Shown here: piece by piece, positions 8,738-17,681 of the stretch
Numbering within the stretch: position 1 is the stretch's first letter
Layout: each line of letters opens with the position of its first letter
Source of the DNA: a virus
Reading direction: 5' to 3' (one strand)
IMG/VR virus record: IMGVR_UViG_3300028548_005718
Coordinates: 1 to 32,245 of that record
DNA length: 32,245 nt
Translations under genes and position numbers: made by a program
The notes under the pieces: model-generated
What the model was told of the DNA's origin: nothing
Seen by the model: the letters and a program-made list of their open reading frames with translations, nothing else
Database searches by the model: none

Positions 8738-9316
8738 TTAGTTTTTGTAAATCATTTCTCGTATTCTCTGCAATTGAGAGCTTACATTGTCATTGTGATG
8801 ACTTCTGTGAGACGACAAAGCCTCTGGGTTGTGTGCTATGGGCTCAACTACTTCTGAACTCATTTCAACCTCTTCAACTTTTTCAACCTCTTTAGGAGCT
8901 TCCTCTTTGCTTAGATCTTCTTTTTCGAGAATCGATTTCATTTCCTCGATCATGGCTTTCACTTCTTCAAGCTCTTCCTTTGTTGCGTATTCTTTTTCAT
9001 CTGCCGCTTCGACTTCTTCCTCTGGAGCTTCTTCTGCTGGAGCTTCCTCTGCTGGATCTGCGTCTTTGACTTCTGAAATAATACCCTCACTTTCCACAAC
9101 TAGAATTCTAGAGTCTTCAAGAATGTACTCTCCTTCGGGCATTGGAATAGCCTCCCCGTCTTCGCTTTTGATGAATACCTCTGAATCTTTTTCAAGGCTT
9201 TCAAATTCTATCTCGGTCCCATTTTCAAGCTTCATGCTTGCCAATTGGACCTTTTCCTCCGACATCTCGATTCCGAGAACGTCTTTGATTTGGTTTACAA
9301 TTTCGATTGCTTTCAT
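8738..9316 (-). CDS. Probable capsid scaffold protein
   Basis: 192 aa. The N-terminal third is a small ordered domain (EIVNQIKDVLGIEMSEEKVQL ... GEYILEDSRILVVE). Then follow an acidic Ala/Pro/Glu repeat (EEAPAEEAPEEEVEAADEKE), a coiled coil (KEELEEVKAMIEEMKSILEKE) and a short basic tail (SQLQRIREMIYKN). An acidic linker, coiled coil and basic C-terminal hook are the usual build of phage scaffolds that chaperone shell assembly and are later removed by the head protease. It precedes the capsid gene. A 26-bp element found only twice in the window ends 25 nt upstream of its start. Confidence 0.7.
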   Translation of the reverse strand: MKAIEIVNQIKDVLGIEMSEEKVQLASMKLENGTEIEFESLEKDSEVFIKSEDGEAIPMPEGEYILEDSRILVVESEGIISEVKDADPAEEAPAEEAPEEEVEAADEKEYATKEELEEVKAMIEEMKSILEKEDLSKEEAPKEVEKVEEVEMSSEVVEPIAHNPEALSSHRSHHNDNVSSQLQRIREMIYKN

Positions 9317-9341
9317 TTTTTAAAATTTGTTATATGTATAT

Positions 9342-9367
9342 AACGAATCAGGAAATCGATTTGGGTC
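9342..9367 (-). promoter_or_regulatory. 26-bp late element, copy 1
   Basis: Perfectly identical to 18703-18728 in sequence and orientation. It contains the 10-bp palindrome AAATCGATTT (9352-9361 region) and ends 25 nt before the scaffold ATG. I see no vegetative Bacteroidetes -7 box (TAnnTTTG) next to it. Best reading: a phage late promoter or activator site. Confidence 0.6.
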
Positions 9368-9383
9368 ATATTTTATGAACTTT

Positions 9384-9524
9384 TTACACTTTTCCAACTC
9401 CTTGGGCCTGCATTTGTCCAGTGCAACACTTAGGGTGATATTTCTTTTTATCTTTACATAAACAGCCCCTGTTCCCTCCCTTGGGTGTTAACCTGGACAT
9501 GGACTCATATTTTTTATTCGACAT
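9384..9524 (-). CDS. Small Cys-rich conserved phage protein (46 aa)
   Basis: ATG at 9524 lies inside the end of the protease gene, and TAA is at 9384-9386. The motif GNRGCLCKDKKKYHPKCCTG followed by QAQGVGK (C-x-C ... C-C) matches a tiny family I recall from many Bacteroidetes phages. Four cysteines in this spacing suggest zinc binding or a disulfide knot. It lies between protease and scaffold, so a head-assembly or virion role is possible; no function is known to me. Confidence 0.72.
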   Translation of the reverse strand: MSNKKYESMSRLTPKGGNRGCLCKDKKKYHPKCCTGQMQAQGVGKV

Positions 9525-10116
9525 CTTTCAATATTTTAGTGATTGATTTAATAAAGTCCTGGGCTGCCGTTTCTTCTTTTAAGGTCTTGTCTTTTGGCCT
9601 CGATGACATACGGTCCGAAAAAAATGCCTCAATACTAAAACCGGAGACCTCTTTGTTTTGCACTTTTTCCCAAACGTCATCATTAGAACACTTCACGGAA
9701 ACCATCCAAGTCCCAACAGGAACGTCAAGGCCGTAGTGCCTGCTTTTATCAACTTCACTTTCCACGATCCAACTTTCGCAAACCGTAAGGCCTTCGAGTT
9801 TTATATCATGTTCGAGCGTGCTTTCTGATTGGTTGCCGTTTATAAAAAACAACTCCGATGCTTTGCGAATGGTCTCCTTTGAAAAGAAAATGTAATAATC
9901 TTCATCTTCATTCTGACCTTTGCGGAAAATTGGCTTGTTCGGGACTAGGGCTGCGCCGAGTAGCAATCTTTTTTCTTTGTCTTGTTCGGCGAATTTAAAC
10001 TCCTGGCTTTTTAAGGCGATGAATTTTTCCTCAGTGGCTGGACTTGAGACTACCGAAATGGCAGTGATGCCCATGTCTTCACCGTTTTCATCTAATACTA
10101 GTTCTACTATTTTCAT
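9514..10116 (-). CDS. Prohead protease, XkdF-like (peptidase S78_2)
   Basis: 200 aa. The pattern fits the XkdF-like serine protease domain: GAALVPNKPIFRKG (54-67), DYYIFFSKETIRKA, LEHDIKLEGL with the likely catalytic His103, CESWIVES, YGLDVPVGTWMVSVK and VSGFSIEAFF with the likely nucleophile Ser161. Such enzymes cut the scaffold and capsid N-termini during head maturation. It sits just upstream of scaffold and capsid genes, as expected. The C-terminus (after 170) is a short helical tail. It overlaps the 46-aa Cys-rich gene by 11 nt. Confidence 0.82.
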   Translation of the reverse strand: MKIVELVLDENGEDMGITAISVVSSPATEEKFIALKSQEFKFAEQDKEKRLLLGAALVPNKPIFRKGQNEDEDYYIFFSKETIRKASELFFINGNQSESTLEHDIKLEGLTVCESWIVESEVDKSRHYGLDVPVGTWMVSVKCSNDDVWEKVQNKEVSGFSIEAFFSDRMSSRPKDKTLKEETAAQDFIKSITKILKDVE

Positions 10117-10127
10117 GTTTTTTTATT

Positions 10128-11828
10128 TTATCCTATTGATGCACTTTCTATTATTCCACGATCCAGAGCCTGACCGGTTGAAACGTCACCGCTTACAACA
10201 TAAGCCCGTGTTGGTGTTTTATCTTGGCCGTTTATGGCTTGAGCAATTTGACTCCCTTGAGAGCTTCCCACAACATTGAACGCAGGTGGAGCAGAGGCCG
10301 AAGCTGAGACCCTTGGCATTGATACATTTCCACCGCCACCGCCGCCAACTCCTTTTGTTGTTCCTTTAGCCGCTTTAACTGCTGACTTAATAGCTGAGAA
10401 TATCCCAACCGCTTGACCTGCAAAAGCTAATAAAAGAGGAACGTTTTGTGGAAAACCTGCCGCTGCTGTTTTGGCGAAACCTGCTGAAGTATCAACTCCA
10501 GCCTCTGCGGCTTTCATTGTAATCTTTTGAATGGTTTCTTTGGCTGCTGCAATCTGTTCTTTTATTCTCATTGCCTGCTTTGCTATAAATAAAGCCTTTC
10601 CGATTGCGGATTCTTTTCCGGCGATACTTATTATAGCGTTAAGGTTTTCGTACATAGCCGCACGCTCTGCCGCCTTTCGGGCTAACTCTTTTTTATGGGC
10701 TACGTCTCTCTTTATTTCATCTTGACCTTCTTGATCGTCTTTAGTTTTCTTGTCTTTAGCTGCATCATCTATGATGGCTTGAAGCCCGTCTTTCCGTTCT
10801 TGTTCTAGGGCGTTTGTGTTTGTTAGTTGTTCCGCTCTAAAGCCCGTCACAGCCGCCTCAACGTCTGCAATCTCTCGTTTTTTGTCTATTACTGCGATTT
10901 GAAGATCAAGGTTTTCCTTATCTAAAGCAAGGGCCGCCTCTGCTGCGTTGAGCTGCGTTTGAGCGTTTGACTTCATGGCTTTCTCTTGTCTGTCTAAAAC
11001 AAGACCCAGCTCTTTGTTGGCTGCAATCCTTTCGTCTATTCCAAGAGTGACGTCATCTCTGATCGCTCTTTGGAGTTCCGCTTCTTTATCGTATTGCTGA
11101 AGTAGTAAAGCATTTTGAGCCTCTGCAAGTTTAGATTGTTTGTTTAATTGGGTTAGGCTTGCCGCTGCCTTTAATGTGTTTGATGAATAATCTGAAATTG
11201 ATTTTCCTGCTTTGACTGCTGTATCTGCTATTTTATCAAATGATCCATCGACTCCGGTCAAAACGTCGACGTATTCTTTGCCGGCCATCTTTGCGGCTTC
11301 TATTGCACCTTCCCAATCTCTTTGAAATGCCTTTTTAATTGCTGTACCTAAAAACCCAAGCATATCAAGAGTACTCTGAATCCTCTCAATAAAATTCTTT
11401 TGTATTGCTTTGCCTAGATTTTTAATTGATTGCAAAGGGTCATCAAATATTGATTTAAATGAGCTAACAATTCCGCCGACATTGGTTTGAATAAACCCAA
11501 AGAAGTCATTAAATACAATTTGAAGCGAGTTCATGGCTGTGTCTAAAGCATCAACCACTTTCTGGTTGCCTCTAAAAAGTTCAATTACTTTCTCTAGGAT
11601 AATAGACCCAAGTTTAAAAGCTCCACCAGTAAGGACCGCACCAACACCGGTGAACGCTTTACCTAAGCCCTGGACGCCTTTGCTGGTTTTCTTGGCTTCT
11701 TCTTCAAGTTTTTTCATTGAGGCCGCCGCCTCTTGTTTTATTTGAGAGAGCTCCGTTGTGACATTTTCAAGATCCTTTCTAAGTTTTCCGAACTCAGCTT
11801 TTAAATCAATTGTTATTTGTTCAGCCAT
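10128..11828 (-). CDS. Tail tape measure protein
   Basis: 566 aa. It has an N-terminal coiled coil (about 5-50: LRKDLENVTTELSQIKQEA), a hydrophobic Gly/Ala-rich region (about 55-90), and long heptad helices (about 225-400, QNALLLQQYDKEAELQRA and similar). An Ala-rich hydrophobic patch (about 410-490), a poly-Gly linker and the tail RAYVVSGDVSTGQALDR complete it; this last motif is typical of Bacteroidetes tape measures. The protein sets tail length. By the lambda rule of about 0.15 nm per residue, a tail of roughly 80-90 nm is implied. No lytic transglycosylase or peptidase motif is visible. Confidence 0.8.
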   Translation of the reverse strand: MAEQITIDLKAEFGKLRKDLENVTTELSQIKQEAAASMKKLEEEAKKTSKGVQGLGKAFTGVGAVLTGGAFKLGSIILEKVIELFRGNQKVVDALDTAMNSLQIVFNDFFGFIQTNVGGIVSSFKSIFDDPLQSIKNLGKAIQKNFIERIQSTLDMLGFLGTAIKKAFQRDWEGAIEAAKMAGKEYVDVLTGVDGSFDKIADTAVKAGKSISDYSSNTLKAAASLTQLNKQSKLAEAQNALLLQQYDKEAELQRAIRDDVTLGIDERIAANKELGLVLDRQEKAMKSNAQTQLNAAEAALALDKENLDLQIAVIDKKREIADVEAAVTGFRAEQLTNTNALEQERKDGLQAIIDDAAKDKKTKDDQEGQDEIKRDVAHKKELARKAAERAAMYENLNAIISIAGKESAIGKALFIAKQAMRIKEQIAAAKETIQKITMKAAEAGVDTSAGFAKTAAAGFPQNVPLLLAFAGQAVGIFSAIKSAVKAAKGTTKGVGGGGGGNVSMPRVSASASAPPAFNVVGSSQGSQIAQAINGQDKTPTRAYVVSGDVSTGQALDRGIIESASIG

Positions 11829-11964
11829 TTTTTAATCGTGTTAATTTTACCATTTCCTTAAAACTTTCTGGAATCTTGTTTTTGCCTAAAGCGACATCAA
11901 TATGCTCGCCTTTTATTTTGTTTTCTGATGCTATCTCTAGCAGTTCAATGATCTGTTTTATCAT
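11821..11964 (-). CDS. Small hypothetical protein (47 aa) upstream of tape measure
   Basis: ATG at 11964 overlaps the upstream stop as ATGA; TGA at 11821-11823 overlaps the tape measure start by 8 nt. The product begins MIKQIIELLEIASENKIKGE and is a short charged helical protein with KIPESFKEMVKL near the end. The double overlap makes translational coupling likely. Position before the tape measure suggests a tail-assembly helper, but this is inference. Confidence 0.55.
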   Translation of the reverse strand: MIKQIIELLEIASENKIKGEHIDVALGKNKIPESFKEMVKLTRLKNG

Positions 11965-14126
11965 ATAATATCAATTGAGGTGTCTATTGTGATTCTGGTG
12001 CTGTCTATTGTGGCTAAAGTCATGTCAATAGTTAGGGCCAAATCATTGTCATTATTTACTGCCTTGAGATTTGAAACAACATTTATAAGCTCAAGCTCCG
12101 AAAGACCAGTTTCAAAGTTTGTTGTTATAGAATTAATCTTGTAAATGTTTTCAAACACAATGATTTTATCCTGAAGCTTTAAGTTTAATATGATGCTTAT
12201 AGGTAAATAAGCTTTAAACTTTGTTAGGCGTCTGCTTAGGCTAAAGGTTTCAACTATATAGTTTTTATAGTACTGATTAAAGAGTGTTTTATCGAAAACG
12301 CCTCCAGTGTATTCGTTTGGCTCGGCTGCAAAGTTTAAATTTTTAGAGTCCGTTAATGCAATTGAATTTGATGGGACGTAATAATTAGAAAGGGATTGCT
12401 TTGTCGAGGCAGTTGGTAGGACCGAGATATTGTTTCCGGTGTTTTTAATTGGATAAAACAAAAGAGGCTTTCCAATTAAACTGTTTTTGTCTTTATCTAC
12501 CGACCAGCCCCATTGTACCGATGTAGCTGTGGAACCATTGTAAAGGCGTTCATATTTCTGATGCTCAAAAGGAAGTTTGACAGTGTAAACACTACCGTCA
12601 TATTTTGCTCCTGCATTATACTGCTCACGACCCCAATCTTTATAAAAACGTGCTAAGTGATCCGCTGCTAAAAATGTGCTAGTTCCCTCATATTTAAAAT
12701 CGATTTCTTTAAATGGGAGTAATGCCTCGACCTGACTGGACTTTTTATCAAGGTGCTCAGTAATATTGTAAGTTTGTGTACTACTCTGATAGTAAGAATC
12801 TAGAGTCATGACCTTGATTTCTTCTGTTAATTCATCATAATAGGCTGTTAAATTGAACATTTTAAAAAGGCCGGTTAATAGGTCTAGGACACCAATGTCG
12901 GGAACTTGATTCCCAGTAATAAAGTTAAATTCAGATGCTACATTGCAAGACCCTGCAAACGAAATGACATCTCTGTCCTGGTCGCCTCTTAATCTTTTAA
13001 CTACTCCTGTTAAATTGTAGCTTGACACTGTTGCGGAACTGATCTCAAACTGAAAGGTGCCAGCTCCTATGTCTGGAATTTCGTCATTCGTTAAAACTGT
13101 TTGAGTGCCTGAAAGGTTTTCCTTTCTTAAATAGATCACTCCATTTCTATACATTGTGAAAGTGTATCCGCTCGAGGATGTTTCAATCCTTAAATTCATT
13201 CTATAGTCAAAAATCTGGGCCTGTGTTCCAAGGGATATATCAGAAGCCGAAAAGCCCATCCCTGCAATTGCTGGAGCGTTTACTGAGCTGAAGCTTGGGA
13301 CCATGTTATTAAAAATAGAGGCAGAAAGTTCGCCGTCTTCTTTAACGCCTCCCTTTTTCTTATGCAGCCACAAATAAAGATTATAATAATCTAGGTTTGT
13401 TTTATTGAAAAAGTCGGTGCTAAACTTTATACTTTTAAAAACATCGTTTGGCCTTGTCGCTGTGTTGTAATAGTTTTCAATTGCTTTGATTATTACGTGA
13501 ATCCTCACAGCCGGCTTTAGCTGGTCGTATAAAACGCCGTGAACGTTAGATCCATAATTGAGATTAAAACTCCCTGTGGTGTCCTCATTTGAATTGTAGT
13601 ACAGTCGATCGGTGTGAGTTATTAGCGGCACAATAATAGCGTCGTCGATTTCCTCTCCTAGATAAACATCCTTTCCGTCTTGTAGGTAGTTTATTATATT
13701 GGTTGAATTGTAGCTAAATTGTAGCTGTTCCTTTGATAGAAAATCTAAAGTGCTGAGTTTATCATTTCCGATAACATCTTTTAGGTTGATCGTGTTGCCG
13801 TAAAAGGTTATTTTATATGTGTTCCCTTTGTTATTGTTTAGGTCCGCACTCTCTAGCTTGATTTTTCCCTTTTTAAAAAGCTTATAATTCAAATGGATCT
13901 CAGCTTCCTTTTTTGTTCGGCCGTCAAAACCTTGAATTGAGCTATTATAAAAGTGTTTAAAAATTTTATTATTCTGCTTCGAACATGGCAGAGAAAATGA
14001 ACGGCTATAGTCTGCAAATATTTTAGAGAAATCTTTAACATTTTGAATGGTCTGAGTAAGTGAAACACTTTCATCCTTAAACATTTCAACCTGTTCGCCT
14101 TCTATATATAATTGGATGCCAATCAT
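11961..14126 (-). CDS. Tail tip/baseplate-like structural protein
   Basis: 721 aa. The N-terminus has the pattern VSLTQTIQNVKDFSKIFADY followed by SRSFSLPCSKQNNKIFKHFY and GFDGRTKKEAEIHLN, a signature shared by large structural proteins of many flavobacterial phages. The rest is beta-rich with ISNTTNF-type repeats (KINSITTNFETGLSELELI). It may be a distal tail or tail-associated hub protein, because it follows two other tail proteins and precedes the tape measure in transcription. No enzymatic motif seen. The start overlaps the upstream stop (TAATG). Confidence 0.65.
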   Translation of the reverse strand: MIGIQLYIEGEQVEMFKDESVSLTQTIQNVKDFSKIFADYSRSFSLPCSKQNNKIFKHFYNSSIQGFDGRTKKEAEIHLNYKLFKKGKIKLESADLNNNKGNTYKITFYGNTINLKDVIGNDKLSTLDFLSKEQLQFSYNSTNIINYLQDGKDVYLGEEIDDAIIVPLITHTDRLYYNSNEDTTGSFNLNYGSNVHGVLYDQLKPAVRIHVIIKAIENYYNTATRPNDVFKSIKFSTDFFNKTNLDYYNLYLWLHKKKGGVKEDGELSASIFNNMVPSFSSVNAPAIAGMGFSASDISLGTQAQIFDYRMNLRIETSSSGYTFTMYRNGVIYLRKENLSGTQTVLTNDEIPDIGAGTFQFEISSATVSSYNLTGVVKRLRGDQDRDVISFAGSCNVASEFNFITGNQVPDIGVLDLLTGLFKMFNLTAYYDELTEEIKVMTLDSYYQSSTQTYNITEHLDKKSSQVEALLPFKEIDFKYEGTSTFLAADHLARFYKDWGREQYNAGAKYDGSVYTVKLPFEHQKYERLYNGSTATSVQWGWSVDKDKNSLIGKPLLFYPIKNTGNNISVLPTASTKQSLSNYYVPSNSIALTDSKNLNFAAEPNEYTGGVFDKTLFNQYYKNYIVETFSLSRRLTKFKAYLPISIILNLKLQDKIIVFENIYKINSITTNFETGLSELELINVVSNLKAVNNDNDLALTIDMTLATIDSTRITIDTSIDII

Positions 14127-15118
14127 TATCTTATGTTGTTGATTTTGTCAAACGCAAAGGCAAAGTCTACTGTGTGATTGATCAGATTATCATTTAATGA
14201 GTTTTTAAATGTGAACGATTTGCTGTTTGGAATTACAGAGAGGGTTTTCCCCTCGTATCTGATCCACACGTTTTCACTCAAAAACATCTCTTCGATTGCT
14301 GAGTTGAAATCCTCAAGAACAAATCCGGTGTTTAATGTGATGGTAGTGTTTGCGTTTACATTATACCGTTCCCTTTGCCCTTTGCTAGTTGAATAGGTAA
14401 GGTTTGCGGAATCAATTATATTTCTGTTGAACGAACTATCAGAAACATTAAAGCTTTCAACAGACTTCTTAAAAAAGTAAATGTCCTCAATGGCCCCGTA
14501 ATGATTTATGAAGGAACATTTAATCGGTGTGAAGGTCGGCTCACATACTTGGACAACCTTGACCGTTTTGACAACGGTTGAGTCATTTGTTGCATATATT
14601 ACAACATCATTAGTTGTGTTGGCCGGTACATTTATATACTGAATTTTTTGGTTTGAATTTCCATTGTCAGTGACCTGAGTTGTTGCTCCACCGATTACAT
14701 ATTTTCCAACACCCTCGGCAAAGATTGGAATCTTTCCAACCGTTCCCTCCGGAAGATAGATTGTACTTTTTGTCATTAAGGCCCCAGTGCTTAATTGTGG
14801 ATTGATGCCGTCCTCAAATTCACCATATCCATCAAAGGCCAAATAGGTGACTGGTGTTTCTGTTTGTGAAATCGGATCGTCGTTTTCGTCATAATATCTA
14901 ATTGATACAGTGACCCAAACCGTGCTAGATGAATTCTGATAATTATTATTAAAATCACTAGAAATGTAATCCCTCACAAGTTCAGCGATTTCAATTAAGA
15001 TGTTTGCTCTGTTTGAAATTCGCTCCCTTTGTATTGTGTATTTTTTATCTTCAGAACTATAGCTGTCTGCTGTTCCTTTATAAATATATAAGTCTACAAT
15101 TACTCTATTTAGTGCCAT
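14126..15118 (-). CDS. Tail structural protein (330 aa)
   Basis: 330 aa. It begins MALNRVIVDLYIYKG, with ANILIEIAELVRDYI and a VTVSIRYYDENDDPIS strand region, then a central beta domain. The C-terminal third carries CSFINHYGAIEDIYFFKKS and WIRYEGKTLSVIPNSKSFTF, which is a pattern I know from Bacteroidetes phage tail genes paired with the 721-aa type protein. It has no membrane segment. Lying between the adhesin-like gene and the baseplate-like gene, it is probably part of the tail tip. Confidence 0.6.
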   Translation of the reverse strand: MALNRVIVDLYIYKGTADSYSSEDKKYTIQRERISNRANILIEIAELVRDYISSDFNNNYQNSSSTVWVTVSIRYYDENDDPISQTETPVTYLAFDGYGEFEDGINPQLSTGALMTKSTIYLPEGTVGKIPIFAEGVGKYVIGGATTQVTDNGNSNQKIQYINVPANTTNDVVIYATNDSTVVKTVKVVQVCEPTFTPIKCSFINHYGAIEDIYFFKKSVESFNVSDSSFNRNIIDSANLTYSTSKGQRERYNVNANTTITLNTGFVLEDFNSAIEEMFLSENVWIRYEGKTLSVIPNSKSFTFKNSLNDNLINHTVDFAFAFDKINNIR

Positions 15119-15127
15119 GTTTAAAAA

Positions 15128-16645
15128 TTAAAGTTGAATGTCTCCTTGTGGTCCAGTGCCTGAGGTTTGACATGTTTTACTGTGTACCTCTGTGACTGTT
15201 CCGTTGTTGTTTATTCTTACAACTTTAAAGGTCATCCCTGGACCAGCCATCGGATTTTGAGTTGCTGCTGTAATTGCATAAAACAAACCGCCTCCTGGAA
15301 ATTTTCCTCCACCTCTGCAAATGATTGTTCCATTTAAAGAGGATCCAATCCCATTTGATAAATTGATTGTTGTAGTTGCTATTACAGCTGGACCATAATT
15401 TCCATCACATAAAGCTCCGATTGATGAAACTCCCGACGATAAATGAGCTTCAAATGAACCACATGGATTTACTGATGGTTCCTGTTTTATTGATAGCGTG
15501 CAACTTTTTGATCCTGCATTTGAGTAGCCACTTGGAACAGTAAAGGTGATTACTACATTTCGACCATCAAAACTCGGGGACGTGTTTGCTGGAAAATTAG
15601 TTGTGAAATTTGTGATTGCTAAATTTGTGCTTGAGAGCCTAACGTTGCCCTTTATTGTTGTACCGTTAGCCAAAATCCTCCAGCCGCTAAAGACTAAAGT
15701 CTCGGCGTTGGTGACTGACTCTCCTGGACATGCTGCCGCTTTCAAGCCTGTACCATTTTGTACAATTGAAACTGGACACCTACTTGATAAAACTCCAGAG
15801 TTTGAAAACCCGTTTGGGATTGTGACGTCAAAATATAAAGTGATGTTTTGGTCTGCTGTTCCTGTGTTGGCCGCTACTGTTGTAATTGCTGACCCTCCTG
15901 CCGATGCTGCGTAAATATTTCCAACGATACCAAGACCGGTTGGTTTGACGATTGTTTGTCCGTTCTGAGAGATTGACCCCCCAGATAATCCGGCCGTTGT
16001 ACAGCTAAAAGTCGTGCAGTTGTTTATAGTGATTGAAACGTCCTGTACTGCCGTGCAACTGTCAGCGGCTTGAAATGCTTCGACATAAATCTTTTTGGTC
16101 CCGCAGGTGCTAAGTGCCGAAAGAATCAAATTATTCCCAGAGATTGAGGCATTTATGAAACTAGGATGGTTGTTTATTACTCTATAGCCTGAAATTGCTG
16201 AGTCATCACCAGGGTTAAACTTTCCATTGACTGCAATCGTGGCCGTCCCTGTTGAGTTGGTTAATGTCTGAGCTGAGATCGTTCCAGAAGCAGTTGGGCA
16301 ATTGTCGTTTGATGAAGGGGTGTCTACAGCTGCTTGTTTGGGCTGGGTGAAAGTCACATCACATAGAATGGTCCCAACTAATGTATTGCTGTAATCTGCT
16401 GGAATTTGTATTGTAAGTGTAAGTGTTCTATTTGTTGGCGTTCCAGTTGGTCCAATTGCTGCGAAATTGTCAACACTTTGGCCGACAATAGTTCCTTTTG
16501 ATAAGGTTGGAAGGGTAATAATACCACCACTAGAAACAACAAAGCCCGATGCTCCAGCAATTGCACAAGTAAACAACTCGGATGGCTGTACTGGCTCAGT
16601 AAGATTTAAATAAAAGGGACTGCGGGCGTTTATTTTTGTGCTCAT
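15128..16645 (-). CDS. Repeat-containing Ig-like tail/adhesin protein
   Basis: 505 aa, all-beta. It starts MSTKINARSPFYLNL, an opening I associate with flavobacterial phage tail proteins. Three related units end with an IP/VP-x-G/D-Y/F-SN motif followed by a Cys and a hydrophobic strand: about 81-100 (IPADYSN), 276-296 (IPNGFSN) and 370-389 (VPSGYSN). Between them lies a Cys-containing domain (CGTKKIYVEAF). Such tandem Ig-like domains often decorate tails and bind surface glycans. The start overlaps the upstream stop (ATGA). Confidence 0.62.
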   Translation of the reverse strand: MSTKINARSPFYLNLTEPVQPSELFTCAIAGASGFVVSSGGIITLPTLSKGTIVGQSVDNFAAIGPTGTPTNRTLTLTIQIPADYSNTLVGTILCDVTFTQPKQAAVDTPSSNDNCPTASGTISAQTLTNSTGTATIAVNGKFNPGDDSAISGYRVINNHPSFINASISGNNLILSALSTCGTKKIYVEAFQAADSCTAVQDVSITINNCTTFSCTTAGLSGGSISQNGQTIVKPTGLGIVGNIYAASAGGSAITTVAANTGTADQNITLYFDVTIPNGFSNSGVLSSRCPVSIVQNGTGLKAAACPGESVTNAETLVFSGWRILANGTTIKGNVRLSSTNLAITNFTTNFPANTSPSFDGRNVVITFTVPSGYSNAGSKSCTLSIKQEPSVNPCGSFEAHLSSGVSSIGALCDGNYGPAVIATTTINLSNGIGSSLNGTIICRGGGKFPGGGLFYAITAATQNPMAGPGMTFKVVRINNNGTVTEVHSKTCQTSGTGPQGDIQL

Positions 16646-17226
16646 GAGGTTGTGAATTCTTTGAATTTATCTTTGATATCCAAGGCAAAAGCTTGAACTA
16701 GTTTTGGAGGGAGTTTTTTAAAGGCGTTATCAAATGACTTTGTAAAAAAGAACTTGGCCGGTATTCCTGAGAGATATACGCTCCTGGATATTACATATAT
16801 CAAACCCTTTCTTTTTTCACCAACGCCTCGAATTCCTTTCTTGACTAGATATTTATTTATTCCGCTTTTGATGTACCCTTTTCCAGTTCCAGATCCATAC
16901 TTAAAAGGGCTTTTTGTGTTCTTGTTTCTTTGTTTACCATACCAAAGAGCACCCTTAGGAAGATCAAAAGGATCTTTCCCGGTGACACCCTGGTCAATGT
17001 ATTTGGCATAGTCTACATCTTTCATAAATGGAAACTTGACCGAGATGCTGTTTTCCATTGTCTCAACCTCGTACTTAATCGAATTGTAAAGATTCCCTTT
17101 TGATGGCTTGTTGCTTTGAAACATGCTTTTTCTTAGGAGTCTTTTTTGAGACTGCTTAACAACATCCTTTCCAAACTGATTTAGTGCCTGGTCTGTAAAC
17201 CTCATAAAGTCGCTGAGCTTTCTCAT
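16642..17226 (-). CDS. Neck/tail-completion protein (HK97 gp10-like)
   Basis: 194 aa from ATG at 17226, which overlaps the previous stop (TAATG). A GTG two codons upstream (17232) is less likely. The protein is basic: MRKLSDFMRFTDQALNQFGK, then a helix QKRLLRKSM, a strand region SISVKFPFMKDVDYAKYIDQG, the loop with DLPKGALWYGK, and ISRSVYLSGIPAKFF ahead of a C-terminal helix. The order helix-strands-YAxYIDxG is typical of gp10-like or virion-morphogenesis proteins that complete the head-tail joint. Placement by pattern, not by search. Confidence 0.6.
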   Translation of the reverse strand: MRKLSDFMRFTDQALNQFGKDVVKQSQKRLLRKSMFQSNKPSKGNLYNSIKYEVETMENSISVKFPFMKDVDYAKYIDQGVTGKDPFDLPKGALWYGKQRNKNTKSPFKYGSGTGKGYIKSGINKYLVKKGIRGVGEKRKGLIYVISRSVYLSGIPAKFFFTKSFDNAFKKLPPKLVQAFALDIKDKFKEFTTS

Positions 17227-17681
17227 TAGCACTTAGTCATGTTATTACTTAGGTTAACTGTGAAATCACAACTCAAGCCGCTAAGATTGTTTTCAAACCG
17301 TTCCTTGAATGGAGTGCACGAAAACGATCCGGCTAGTTCATAGGTTCCGGAATAACTGTTCGACCTTGACATTACAGCCTGAAGCCTTGCAGCTAGATTC
17401 AGCATGTTGTTTATCACATCCATTTCATTATCGTTGCCTCTTAAACTATCGACAACGCTGTCCTTTGAGAAATCAACAATGTCCATGAATAGTATGCTCA
17501 TACCTAAAGAGATCTGATTTGTTTGAATGTCAATACTCTCAATCATTATGTGGGCCAGTGGGAAAATGGTGATCTTGTTCAAATCAACCTCATAGATGTC
17601 TCCTTGGGTCACTGTATTACAAAAAGGCTCTGCAATGAGTGAGGCTTTTATGTCATCAATTACTTTAAAATATGTGTTCAT
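17226..17681 (-). CDS. Putative tail terminator/neck protein (151 aa)
   Basis: 151 aa. It begins MNTYFKVIDDIKASLIAEPF and contains IFPLAHIMIESIDI, GMSILFMDIVD and NMLNLAARLQAVMSRS, ending with a strand pair (LSGLSCDFTVNLSNNM). This alternation of a first helix, strands with a conserved P-LAH-IME, and a central helix fits a small tail-completion protein known from Bacteroidetes phages. Its place between the chaperone and the gp10-like gene supports a neck function. Confidence in the exact role is low. Confidence 0.55.
   Translation of the reverse strand: MNTYFKVIDDIKASLIAEPFCNTVTQGDIYEVDLNKITIFPLAHIMIESIDIQTNQISLGMSILFMDIVDFSKDSVVDSLRGNDNEMDVINNMLNLAARLQAVMSRSNSYSGTYELAGSFSCTPFKERFENNLSGLSCDFTVNLSNNMTKC

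Noticed and set aside
8829-9323. Long plus-strand open frame of 164 codons
   Set aside because: It is the Ser-rich mirror of the acidic Glu/Ala/Lys scaffold gene (GAA/GCT codons read backwards) and has no ribosome site or conserved pattern.
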